NCBI GenBank assembly: GCA_028287115.1
Contig: JAQBQF010000311.1
Coordinates: forward strand, 1 to 64,000
DNA: 64,000 nucleotides
From: Myxococcales bacterium
Lineage (GTDB): Bacteria > Myxococcota_A > Polyangia > Haliangiales > Haliangiaceae
Direction of reading: 5' to 3'
Of the stretch, positions 8,197 to 16,018 are shown piece by piece; positions within the stretch are counted from its first letter, which is position 1, and every line of letters begins with the position of its first letter. Position numbers and translations under genes: made by a program. The notes below the pieces were generated by a model, which saw only the letters and a list, made by a program, of their open reading frames with translations, was not told the origin of the DNA and ran no database searches.

Positions 8197-8625
8197 ATGA
8201 AGACCGTCTCTACTTGGCGCGTGATTGTCGGTGCACTGCTCCTCACGGGAGGCGCGGTGGCTGCCTGTTCGAACCACAGCAAGACTGAAGACACGACGGT
8301 GTCGACGCCGCTCGGTCAATCGACCGCTCCGGGGCCGTCGAACCCGAACGTTCCGCAGCCGGACTCGGCGGGCGTGCCCTCGCCCGATCAGCCGGTGCGT
8401 CGCGATCCAACGTCATCCGGCGAGACCAGGTCGGAGGTCCGCGTCGCGCAGGGCACGCCGTTCGCGGGAGACGCGGGCGTGGGCGCTCCAGTGGGTCCGA
8501 TCCGTAACGACGCGGGCCCCGGCGGGGTCATCATTGCCCGTGACGCCGGTGCCATCGGCGGCATCCGTACCGACGCCGGGGTCGGGGCTCCCCGACCGAT
8601 CACGAGCGACGGCGGGATCCGCTAG
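8197..8625 (+). CDS. Small lipoprotein with repeated Asp-Ala-Gly tail
   Basis: 142 residues. The signal peptide ends in the lipobox VAAC, and Ser-Asn-His follow the lipidated Cys. The second half is a degenerate 11-13 residue repeat built around DAG (GDAGVGAPVGPIRN, DAGPGGVIIAR, DAGAIGGIRT, DAGVGAPRPITS). No catalytic motif is visible. It is transcribed divergently from Ku with a 134-base gap and resembles the lipoprotein at 6582-6962 in signal and composition. Predicted cell-envelope protein of unknown role. Confidence 0.7.
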   Translation: MKTVSTWRVIVGALLLTGGAVAACSNHSKTEDTTVSTPLGQSTAPGPSNPNVPQPDSAGVPSPDQPVRRDPTSSGETRSEVRVAQGTPFAGDAGVGAPVGPIRNDAGPGGVIIARDAGAIGGIRTDAGVGAPRPITSDGGIR

Positions 8626-8666
8626 CGCGGCGTGATGACAAGACGCGCCGGCCGGAGTACACGCAT

Positions 8667-10343
8667 GTGATGGAGCCGGCGACGATCGCGTCGCAGCTGC
8701 GAGAGATCGCGGTGTATTTCGATCTCGATGGCGATCGCCATCGGGCGATGGCGTACGACCGCGCTGCGCGTTCGATCGAAGCGGCCAACGGGCTGCATCG
8801 GCTGCTCGAAGAAGGTCGCCTCGAGGAGCTACCCGGGGTCGGCCCTTCGATCGCCCGCGTCGTCGGTGATCTCGCGCGCCGGGGATCGAGCACCGTGCTC
8901 GAGAAACTCCGCGCGAAGTGGCCCGCCGTGATCGTCGAGCTCGCGCAGCTGCCGTACGTCGGCGTGACGAAAGCGCGCAAGATCCACGAAGCGCTTGCAC
9001 CGCACGATCTCGATGCGGTCGCGGCGATGTGCCGAGCCGGTGCGCTGCGCGAGCTTGCGGGCTTCGGCAAGGTCAGCGAGGCGAAGATCCTGACCGCGAT
9101 CGAAGAGCGTCGCGTTCGCGGGATGCGAGAGATCCATGTCGACGCCGAAGAGCGCGCCGCGTCACTCGTGCTGTATCTGCGCGGCGAACCGGCCGCATCG
9201 CGTGCCGAGATCGCTGGGCCGGTGCGGCGATGGCTCGAGATCGTCGATCATCTCGCGTTCGCGGTCGCGACCGAGCGCCCCGAAGCGATCGTGGAGCGAC
9301 TCGCGAGCTACGGGCTCGTCACGTCGGTCGATCGCTCCGCGACCGAGGTGATCGCGGCGCGCCTCGCAGACGGCATGCAATGCACCGTGTCCGTCGCGTC
9401 GCCTTCGCGCTTCGGCTGGGCGCTGATCACCGCAACCGGATCGCCCGAGCATGTCGAGCTGCTGAAGACCCGCGCCGCGGAGCGCACGGTCGACCTGGAA
9501 GCGCTCGATGCCCCCGAAGAAGTCGACGTGTATCGCGCGCTCGGCCTCCCATACCTGCCGCCCGAGGTGCGCGACGGAACCGACGAGCTGTCCGGCGATT
9601 CGTTCGCGGATCTCGTCACGCTCGAAGACGTCACGACCGCGTTTCACTGTCACACGACCTACAGCGACGGCAAGGACTCGATCGAAGCGATGGCGCGAGC
9701 CGCGGGTGAGCTCGGCATGAAGGCGATCACGATCACGGATCACTCGGCGGCCGCGAACTACGCCGGCGGCATCGGTGCGACGGGCCTGCGTTCGCAAGCG
9801 GAAGAAATCCGCGGCCTGCCCGCCCTGCCCGTCAAGATCCTGCGCGGCACCGAGGCGGACATCCTGCAAGACGGCGAGATCGACGTCCCTCGCGAGATGC
9901 TCGGCGAGCTCGACCTCGTGATCGCGAGCGTTCATCAGCGCTACAAGCTCGAAGAAGACGGCATGACCAAACGCCTCGTCACGGCGATGCGCCAGCCGTT
10001 CTTCAAGATCTGGGGACACGCGCTCGGCAGGCTCGTGCTTCGCCGCGATCCGATCAAGGTTCGGCTCGACGACATCCTCGATGCGATCGCGGAATCGCCG
10101 GCCGCGATCGAGATCAACGGCGATCCGTATCGCCTCGATCTCGATCCGATCAATGCGCGCCGCGCGTCCGCTCGCGGGATCCCGTTCGTGCTGTCGAGCG
10201 ACGCGCACTCGGTCCGCGGGATCTCGGCCGTGCGCTGGGCCGTCGCCATGGCGAGGCGAGCTCGGATTCGCAAGCACCAGGTGTTGAATGCGCTGGCACC
10301 GGACGAGCTCGCCGATCGGATCTCCCCGTTAGCTCATCGATGA
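8667..10343 (+). CDS. polX: PolX-family protein: degenerate polymerase domain fused to an intact PHP phosphoesterase domain
   Basis: 558 residues (GTG at 8667; ATG at 8670 is an equal alternative). Order: helical 8-kDa-type domain with two helix-hairpin-helix motifs (LPGVGPSIARVVGDL about 55-69, LPYVGVTKARKI about 95-106), palm/fingers region about 150-300, PHP domain about 320-540. The PHP metal ligands are in place: HCH (327-329), TDH (357-359), TEAD (395-398), VH (422-423), GH (450-451), SDAH (511-514). The polymerase site is not: the usual GSxRR...DxD is AGPVRRWLEIVDHLA (183-197), and the third catalytic Asp region (VDxR in active PolX) reads CTVSV (239-243). It should therefore act mainly as a nuclease or phosphoesterase in gap or end processing. 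Neighbouring Ku and LigD genes fit that role. Confidence 0.9.
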   Translation: MMEPATIASQLREIAVYFDLDGDRHRAMAYDRAARSIEAANGLHRLLEEGRLEELPGVGPSIARVVGDLARRGSSTVLEKLRAKWPAVIVELAQLPYVGVTKARKIHEALAPHDLDAVAAMCRAGALRELAGFGKVSEAKILTAIEERRVRGMREIHVDAEERAASLVLYLRGEPAASRAEIAGPVRRWLEIVDHLAFAVATERPEAIVERLASYGLVTSVDRSATEVIAARLADGMQCTVSVASPSRFGWALITATGSPEHVELLKTRAAERTVDLEALDAPEEVDVYRALGLPYLPPEVRDGTDELSGDSFADLVTLEDVTTAFHCHTTYSDGKDSIEAMARAAGELGMKAITITDHSAAANYAGGIGATGLRSQAEEIRGLPALPVKILRGTEADILQDGEIDVPREMLGELDLVIASVHQRYKLEEDGMTKRLVTAMRQPFFKIWGHALGRLVLRRDPIKVRLDDILDAIAESPAAIEINGDPYRLDLDPINARRASARGIPFVLSSDAHSVRGISAVRWAVAMARRARIRKHQVLNALAPDELADRISPLAHR

Positions 10344-11058
10344 GCTGTTGAAACCGCAGCGCGTTGCGCACGGCGTGTCCTTCGGCGTCGTTATCGAAAT
10401 ACACGTGCACGTCGCGGCCCTCGGCGAGCCAGCCCGCCGCGTCTTTGGCCCACGCGCGCAGACTCGCTTCGCTGTAGCTCGAGGCGTACTTGCGCGTGTG
10501 ACCGTGTAGCCGCGCGTACACGATGTCGCTCGTCACCGCGCGCCACATCGGAAAGTCGGGCGCATCTCCCATGCACACCGCGATGTTCGCTTCCGCGAGG
10601 AGCGCCGCGACCTCGGGCACGAACCACGAACGATGGCGGAGCTCGATCGCGTGCCGCGTCCCCGGCCAGATCTCGAGCGCCGACGCAAAATCCGCGAGTC
10701 GCTGGAGGTTGTATTCGAAGTTGCTCGGCAGCTGCCACACGACCGCGGCGAGCTTGTCGCGCAACGGCTTCGCCTGATCGCGCAGCAGCACGATCGAGCT
10801 CTGGCAATCACGCAGCCGTTTGTAGTGCGTGACGAAGCGATGCCCCTTCAGTGCGAACCGAAACTCGTCGGGCGTCTCCGCGTGCCACCGCGCATACGTC
10901 TCGGGTTTGATCTGCGTGTAGAACGAGCCGTTGATCTCCAGTGCGTCGAAAGCGCGCGATGCGACACGCAGCCACTGCTTGACGGGCGTTTCCGCATACA
11001 GGTGCTCGCGCCAGCCCTTGTAGACCCAGCCGCTCGTGCCGACGTAAGCGCGCGCCAC
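10150..11058 (-). CDS. DUF72 (YecE-like) family protein
   Basis: 302 residues from the GTG at 11058, chosen because DUF72 proteins begin just before the GTSGW motif; another GTG at 11100 is possible. The YecE/DUF72 TIM-barrel core is clear: YVGTSGWVYKGW, FDALEINGSFYTQI, FALKGHRFVTHYKRL, WQLPSNF, AIELRHRSWF, YARLHGHTRKY and a terminal VYFDNDAEGHAVRNA. Biochemical function is not established for the family. The last 60 or so residues are Arg/Pro/Ser-rich and are encoded antisense to the 3' end of the PolX gene, a 194-base convergent overlap, so this tail may be non-functional. It diverges from the LigD gene with a 64-base gap. Confidence 0.85.
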   Translation of the reverse strand: MARAYVGTSGWVYKGWREHLYAETPVKQWLRVASRAFDALEINGSFYTQIKPETYARWHAETPDEFRFALKGHRFVTHYKRLRDCQSSIVLLRDQAKPLRDKLAAVVWQLPSNFEYNLQRLADFASALEIWPGTRHAIELRHRSWFVPEVAALLAEANIAVCMGDAPDFPMWRAVTSDIVYARLHGHTRKYASSYSEASLRAWAKDAAGWLAEGRDVHVYFDNDAEGHAVRNALRFQQLIDELTGRSDRRARPVPAHSTPGACESELASPWRRPSARPRSRGPSARRSTARTGSRERTRGAH

Positions 11059-11122
11059 GCTCCGGATCCGTGCATCTCGCAGGCCGACGCTTCGTGGCAC
11101 CCGACGTGCAGCTCATCCCGGT

Positions 11123-12727
11123 ATGGCTCGCACGGCAGTCGCGTCGAAGCTCGCCAAGTACAAGGCGAAACGTGACTTTGGTCTGACGGCAGAGCCGAGC
11201 GGCGATCGATCAGCAAAACCCTCGGGTCACAGCTTCGTCATCCAGCAGCACGCCGCGCGCCGCATGCACTACGACTTCCGGCTCGAGCTCGACGGCGTTC
11301 TCCTCTCGTGGTCGGTGCCGAAAGGCCCGAGCCTGTCGCCGGCGGAACGCCGGCTCGCCGTGCGCACCGAGGATCATCCGCTCGACTACGCGAGCTTCGA
11401 AGGCATCATCCCGAAAGGCCAATACGGCGGCGGCACCGTCGTCGTCTGGGATAACGGCACGTGGCGACCCGAGGGCGACGCCCAGGAAGCCATGCGCAAA
11501 GGTCGGCTGACCTTCACCCTCGACGGACACAAGCTGCACGGCCGCTGGCACCTCGTGCGCACGAAGCTCGACGACGGCAAGAACGAGAACTGGCTGCTGT
11601 TCAAGGGCCGCGATGACGCCGCGAACGACAAGCTCGACATCATCACCGCGGAGCCCAAGAGCGTGATCTCGGGCCGAACGCTCGACGAGATCGCCGCCGA
11701 GCCAGAACGTGTGTGGCAATCGAACAAGATCGCCGAGCCGACCGTCATGGAGAAACGCGCCGCGCGCTTCGCGAAGCTGCCGCCGAAGGAACCCGCGAAT
11801 ACCGCGCAGGATCTACCGGCGCTCCTCGAAGCGCTGCCGCTCGGCTTCAAGCTGACGAACCTCGACAAGGTGCTCTATCCCGAGCAGGGCATCACGAAAG
11901 CGCAACTGATCGCGTATCTCGCGGTCGTCGCCGATTGGATGTTGCCGCACGTCAAAGAGCGGCCCCTCACGATCGTCCGGTGCCCCGAGGGCCGCGGCAA
12001 GCCCTGCTTCTATCAGAAGAAGATCCTGCCGGGCTCACCGAAGGCGATCGACACGGTGAAGATCCGTGAAGAGTCGGGCGAGGTCGTCGACTACATGCAG
12101 ATCCACGACATGCCGGGCCTCGTCGCGCTCGCACAGCTCGGCACGCTCGAGATCCACACCTGGGGCTGTCACTCCGACAAGGTCGAGCGTCCCGACCTGA
12201 TGGTGTTCGATCTCGATCCGGACGTCGGCCTCGGTTGGGAGAAAGTCGCACTCGCTGCCTTCGAGCTCCGCCGCCGCCTGCGTGAGGTCGGCTTCGAGAG
12301 CTTCGTCAAGACAACCGGCGGCAAAGGACTCCACGTCGTCGCGCCGACCGATCGGCGTACGGACTGGGACGACTTCAAGACATTCACCAAGGTGATCGTC
12401 GAGCGGATGGCCGAAGCCGAGCCGAAGCTCTACACGACGAACATGGCGAAGGCCCAACGAAAGAATCGGATCTTCCTCGACTACCTACGCAACGGCCGCA
12501 ACGCGACGTTCATCGCACCCTACTCGCAACGCGCGCGACCGGGCGCACCCGTCGCGGTGCCGATCTCGTGGGAAGAGCTCGCGCACGGCGTCGATCCCGG
12601 AGCGTTTACGATCATCACGGTCCCGCAGCGCCTCGCACAACTCGACAAAGATCCGTGGGATGGCATCAATCGCGTCAAGCAGGCGATCACGGCTGCTGCC
12701 TGGAAACAATTGGGAGGAAAGCCTTGA
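11123..12727 (+). CDS. ligD: LigD-type NHEJ end-processing protein: 3'-phosphoesterase plus polymerase, no ligase domain
   Basis: 534 residues. Residues about 15-195 form the LigD phosphoesterase domain: QQHAARRMHYDFRLELDG with His 43, His 49, Asp 51 and Arg 53, then His 85 in EDHPLDY. These match the catalytic set known in Pseudomonas LigD, displaced by one residue. Residues about 240-530 form the archaeo-eukaryotic-primase-like polymerase domain, with FDLDP (Asp 363 and 365) and TTGGKGLHV. The central ATP-dependent ligase domain (KxDG motif) of full LigD is absent, so sealing must be done by another ligase. The enzyme would trim 3'-phosphates or ribonucleotides and fill gaps at Ku-bound ends. 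It overlaps the next gene by one base (TGATG). Confidence 0.93.
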   Translation: MARTAVASKLAKYKAKRDFGLTAEPSGDRSAKPSGHSFVIQQHAARRMHYDFRLELDGVLLSWSVPKGPSLSPAERRLAVRTEDHPLDYASFEGIIPKGQYGGGTVVVWDNGTWRPEGDAQEAMRKGRLTFTLDGHKLHGRWHLVRTKLDDGKNENWLLFKGRDDAANDKLDIITAEPKSVISGRTLDEIAAEPERVWQSNKIAEPTVMEKRAARFAKLPPKEPANTAQDLPALLEALPLGFKLTNLDKVLYPEQGITKAQLIAYLAVVADWMLPHVKERPLTIVRCPEGRGKPCFYQKKILPGSPKAIDTVKIREESGEVVDYMQIHDMPGLVALAQLGTLEIHTWGCHSDKVERPDLMVFDLDPDVGLGWEKVALAAFELRRRLREVGFESFVKTTGGKGLHVVAPTDRRTDWDDFKTFTKVIVERMAEAEPKLYTTNMAKAQRKNRIFLDYLRNGRNATFIAPYSQRARPGAPVAVPISWEELAHGVDPGAFTIITVPQRLAQLDKDPWDGINRVKQAITAAAWKQLGGKP

Positions 12728-13227
12728 TGCCGACGATGCCGCGTACCAGCGACCCCGCCGTGATCGAGCACCGCTTGCTCGATCTCGCATACACGACCGA
12801 CACCGTGATCACGGCGCCGCTGCTTGCCTACTACGTGCCGTGCTCCATCGAAGACGCAGATCGCGTGCTCGATCGCCTGACCACCGAGAATCGCTTGACC
12901 CTCGAAGTCGACGATGATGGCAACGTCCACTACGCCGTCCCGAACCGCCAACGCATCTCGCCGCCCCTGCGCCAGCAAGCGATCGTCCGCCGCGATCCGA
13001 TGGAGCTCCAAGCGCACACGCCGCATCCGCTGGTGGCTGCGGTGCTCTCCGCGATCGTCCCCGGCGCAGGCCAGCTCTATGCCGGCCGCCCACTCTCCGC
13101 GATCGCGTGGTTCACGATCGTGACGATGGGCTACTTGCTACTGATCGTTCCCGGCGTCGTGCTGCACATCCTGTGCGTCGCATCGGCAGCGGGCGCGACG
13201 CGCCAGCTCCGGCCGGGCACCGCATAA
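12727..13227 (+). CDS. Winged-helix-like N-terminus with TM2-type membrane C-terminus
   Basis: 166 residues. The ATG at 12727 is set by a strong ribosome site (GGGAGGAAAG) six bases upstream and overlaps the ligD stop by one base, so it is coupled to ligD. Residues about 5-85 look like a small winged-helix fold (LLDLAYTTDTVITAPLLAYY, DRVLDRLTTENRLTLEVDD). The C-terminal part has PLVAAVLSAIVPGAGQLYAG, a TM2-domain signature, and two hydrophobic helices. Such proteins are poorly characterised; the ligD coupling may be positional only. It ends 10 bases before the convergent lipoprotein gene. Confidence 0.65.
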   Translation: MPTMPRTSDPAVIEHRLLDLAYTTDTVITAPLLAYYVPCSIEDADRVLDRLTTENRLTLEVDDDGNVHYAVPNRQRISPPLRQQAIVRRDPMELQAHTPHPLVAAVLSAIVPGAGQLYAGRPLSAIAWFTIVTMGYLLLIVPGVVLHILCVASAAGATRQLRPGTA

Positions 13228-13237
13228 GAGCGCGTGT

Positions 13238-14320
13238 TCAGCGCACGCACCGAACGATCGGGCCACCGGAGGAGCGTGCCTGCTCCTCGGGCGATCGCAG
13301 CCAATCGAACGTCACCTTGGTCGGCGCGATCGACCGCGCGACGACGGCAACCGGACAGGTCGCAGGTTTGATCTTGATCCGGCCATGACCGCGAATGTCG
13401 GCCTGACCTAGCGTCTTGATGCGCGGCGGCGCTCGGCCTGCGAGGAATGCGTCGGCAGCCGCGGCCGCGCGATCCGAACATACGAGCCCGACGCGGATCG
13501 GTCCGTCGGAGACGATGTTCACCGTCATGCCATGGAGCGCACGCTGCGGTCCGAGCACCATGAGTCCGCCCGGCTGTAGCTCGACCGAGATCCGGTGGCT
13601 CTGGCCGGCGCCGGGCTTGCCCATTGTTCCCTTCGGAGCCCTCCCCAGCGTGGACCGCTGGGCGCCCGTGCACAGATCGATCGCGAACGTCAGCCCCTCG
13701 CTAAGCTTCGACATGAATTGCTGCGTACCCTGCGCCTGCGCTTGTTGCGTACCCTTCTCTCCAGGCGAAGCGGAGAACGCCGACGACACCCCGCCGAGCA
13801 CCGAAGACCATAGTCCCTTGGGATCCACCGAGATACCGCCGATCGGATGGAACGCGATCACCGGCGGCTGGCTCGGCGTGAACCACAACGATGCCACGTG
13901 ACTGGTGCGGTCGTACGCGATGTCGATAGCGCCGCGCAATTTCGCGTCGACCGAGAACCTGACGTACTGCCGGACGCCGAAACTTCCGCCGGCCTGGCCG
14001 CTCGTCTGCTCGATCCACTGCCAGCCGTTGCCCGCGAGCTCGAAGTCGACGCGCGTGCCGTCGTGCGTGATCTTGCAGCGCCGGATCCACAGCGTGCCCG
14101 CGAGGACGTTCGGCTGCTGCGGCGCCGGCAGTCCGGTGAACTGCCCTTCGATCATCTCGCAAGCCTTCGACGAGGCGATCTCGGCGAGCATCACGCGAAG
14201 GTCGGTATCACCTACCGCGCCTCGAATCGGCGCCACCGCTGCGGAGGGTGGGGGTGGCGGTGCCTCGCGCTTGCACGCGAGGAGTGCGAACACTGCGAGG
14301 ATCAAAGACGTCGAATACAT
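13238..14320 (-). CDS. Lipoprotein of unknown function
   Basis: 360 residues from the ATG at 14320, chosen because it puts the signal peptide YSTSLILAVFALLAC at the N-terminus; the frame extends upstream to 14434 without a signal. The lipobox is LLAC, followed by a Pro-rich linker (KREAPPPPPSAA). The mature protein is mainly beta-strand-like, with paired cysteines (SKACEMIEG, RRCKITHDG, IDLCTGAQ, GLVCSDRA) suggesting disulfides. No family recognised. It would sit on the periplasmic face of the inner or outer membrane. Confidence 0.7.
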   Translation of the reverse strand: MYSTSLILAVFALLACKREAPPPPPSAAVAPIRGAVGDTDLRVMLAEIASSKACEMIEGQFTGLPAPQQPNVLAGTLWIRRCKITHDGTRVDFELAGNGWQWIEQTSGQAGGSFGVRQYVRFSVDAKLRGAIDIAYDRTSHVASLWFTPSQPPVIAFHPIGGISVDPKGLWSSVLGGVSSAFSASPGEKGTQQAQAQGTQQFMSKLSEGLTFAIDLCTGAQRSTLGRAPKGTMGKPGAGQSHRISVELQPGGLMVLGPQRALHGMTVNIVSDGPIRVGLVCSDRAAAAADAFLAGRAPPRIKTLGQADIRGHGRIKIKPATCPVAVVARSIAPTKVTFDWLRSPEEQARSSGGPIVRCVR

Positions 14321-14515
14321 CCTGCTTCGTGCAAAACTGCAGCGATCGCGCCAAGCAAGCCCTCGCGACTCGGCGAGCTCCGCGAACCTCTTGCGTGCCG
14401 TCCACCGTCGAGTTTTCCGCCTTTGCTCGACCATGCGCGACAGTCAGGCGATTACACAGCTCGTAGATCCGCGGAGCGTCTCGGCGCACGTGACACCTCT
14501 GCGCACATCACGCGC

Positions 14516-14779
14516 TCAGCGAGAGCTCATCGACGCGTGCTGTTCGGCTTGGCGAGCTCGCTCGAGCGCATCTTCGCCGAGCGTATCGATCACCGCGCGT
14601 CGTGCACCCATCACGAGTCGCAACAACTCCGGTGCGGGCATCGCGAGTCGCGCGGCGCCTTGCTCGATCGTGAGGGCCTTCGTCAGCACCCCGCGGATGA
14701 CTTGAAGCTGCATCGCGCGAGCGGTCGTCATCTGCGGCACGCCGTTGGGACTGATCATCCGCCTGTGACGTCTCATCAT
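14516..14779 (-). CDS. Small helix-turn-helix-like protein
   Basis: 87 residues from the ATG at 14779, preceded by a good ribosome site (GAGGG, seven bases upstream). The centre (QVIRGVLTKALTIEQGAARL followed by AMPAPELLRLVMGAR) looks like the recognition half of a helix-turn-helix found in IS-type transposase leader proteins and some small regulators. There is no catalytic domain and no inverted repeat nearby, so it is not evidently part of a transposon. It could be a small regulator or the remnant of a transposase orfA. The 195 bases before the lipoprotein start at 14320 hold no other gene. Confidence 0.5.
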   Translation of the reverse strand: MMRRHRRMISPNGVPQMTTARAMQLQVIRGVLTKALTIEQGAARLAMPAPELLRLVMGARRAVIDTLGEDALERARQAEQHASMSSR

Positions 14780-14848
14780 GAATCGACCCTCACGCCGGAT
14801 CAGGCGCGGGGCAAATTCTTCGTCACTTCGATAAGGACGCGCGAGCAA

Positions 14849-16018
14849 TCACGACGCGTTGCGCCGCTTGAACAACGCGTGCGGGAGATCGAATGCGATG
14901 ATCGCGAGCGGCATGATCGCGGTGAGGATCGGCACCCACAGCGGCTGACGGAAGATGCCGATGGCGCAGAGCAGCGACACGAGCAGCAACACGACGACGC
15001 GCCCGCGTGCGTAGAGCGTGCGCCGGGTCGGTGACAGGAACGGCAGCGCGAGATCGAACGGCATCAGGACGAACACGGCCTCGTTCCAGCGAATCGCCGG
15101 GATCGACGACAACAGGACGAGCGCCCAGATCAAGACACCCCAGAACGTCAAATAGAGCGTCGCCCACGCGAGCGCGAGGCCTTGCAGCTTGCGGCGCCAC
15201 GTCGCGACGAGCAGCGGTAATGCGAAGACGAGCGCGAGTACGATCGCGAGGATGCGATCGGTCGCGCCTTCGGTCGGAAAATCGGGACCGTGGCGCTTGT
15301 AGAGCAGCTTCGGCTTCACGCCGAGCTTCAGCTCGACCTGTTCGCGGAGCACCGTGGGATGAAACATCGCTTCCCAGATCGTCGGAGTCTTGTCGAGCGC
15401 GCGGCCGATGATGAAGTCGGTCAGCGCGACGAGCGGCGGGAATTCAGCGAGGCCGCGCAGGCCGACCTCGCGAAACGTCAGCGGATACGGCGCGTCGCTG
15501 CCTTCGCGCAGCTTGCCACCGGTCGCGTCGTCGATGATGTCGCGCAGGCGCGTCGTGCAGTTGTCGTAGAAGTGATCGTAGACGTAGTAGCGGTTCGCTT
15601 CCTGGATGTCGGAGATCAGCTTGCGCTCGACCTTGGTCGCTTGCTCGGAGGTCAAGGGAAGGTTCTGCACCCAGATGTCGCGGTCTTCCCATTTGTAGAA
15701 GTGCGTCATCGCCTCCCACGATTCCGGATCGACCCAGAACTTCTGTTTCGAGCGCACGAAGTTCCACACCAGCTCCGAGCCGGCGTTGAAATTCGTGACG
15801 CCGTAGTTGAAGCACACCGGATCGGCGCCCTCGTAGTTGAGGCAGAGCGCCGTGTGCCCGAACTTCTCGAAGATTCGATCGCCGACGCCAAACGTCAGCA
15901 GCACGACTTCCGGAGGCTTCTGCGCCTCGGGAATCTCTCCCGGATCCAGGCGCTGCGGCTGCGCGCGCGCTACGCCCGTGCCGAGCATGACGAGCAGAGC
16001 GAGCGCCAGCCGTTTCAC
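14849..16018 (-). CDS. DUF4105/Lnb-type integral membrane protein
   Basis: 389 residues from the GTG at 16018, overlapping the preceding M16 gene's TGA (GTGA). A cleavable signal peptide (RLALALLVMLGTGVARA) leads into a periplasmic domain of the DUF4105 family: LLTFGVGDRIFEKFGHTALC, DPVCFNYGVTNF, and YDHFYDNCTTRLRDII with a conserved Cys. Five or so hydrophobic helices follow from about residue 255. In Enterococcus and related bacteria this periplasmic domain belongs to Lnb, a lipoprotein N-acyltransferase, so lipoprotein acyl modification is a reasonable inference; the FGH and DNC residues would be the catalytic pair. The window encodes many lipoproteins. Family solid, activity untested. Confidence 0.8.
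   Translation of the reverse strand: MKRLALALLVMLGTGVARAQPQRLDPGEIPEAQKPPEVVLLTFGVGDRIFEKFGHTALCLNYEGADPVCFNYGVTNFNAGSELVWNFVRSKQKFWVDPESWEAMTHFYKWEDRDIWVQNLPLTSEQATKVERKLISDIQEANRYYVYDHFYDNCTTRLRDIIDDATGGKLREGSDAPYPLTFREVGLRGLAEFPPLVALTDFIIGRALDKTPTIWEAMFHPTVLREQVELKLGVKPKLLYKRHGPDFPTEGATDRILAIVLALVFALPLLVATWRRKLQGLALAWATLYLTFWGVLIWALVLLSSIPAIRWNEAVFVLMPFDLALPFLSPTRRTLYARGRVVVLLLVSLLCAIGIFRQPLWVPILTAIMPLAIIAFDLPHALFKRRNAS

Noticed and set aside
14516..14779. Insertion-sequence remnant
   Set aside because: Only a helix-turn-helix-like stretch is seen. No transposase core, terminal inverted repeats or target duplication were found.
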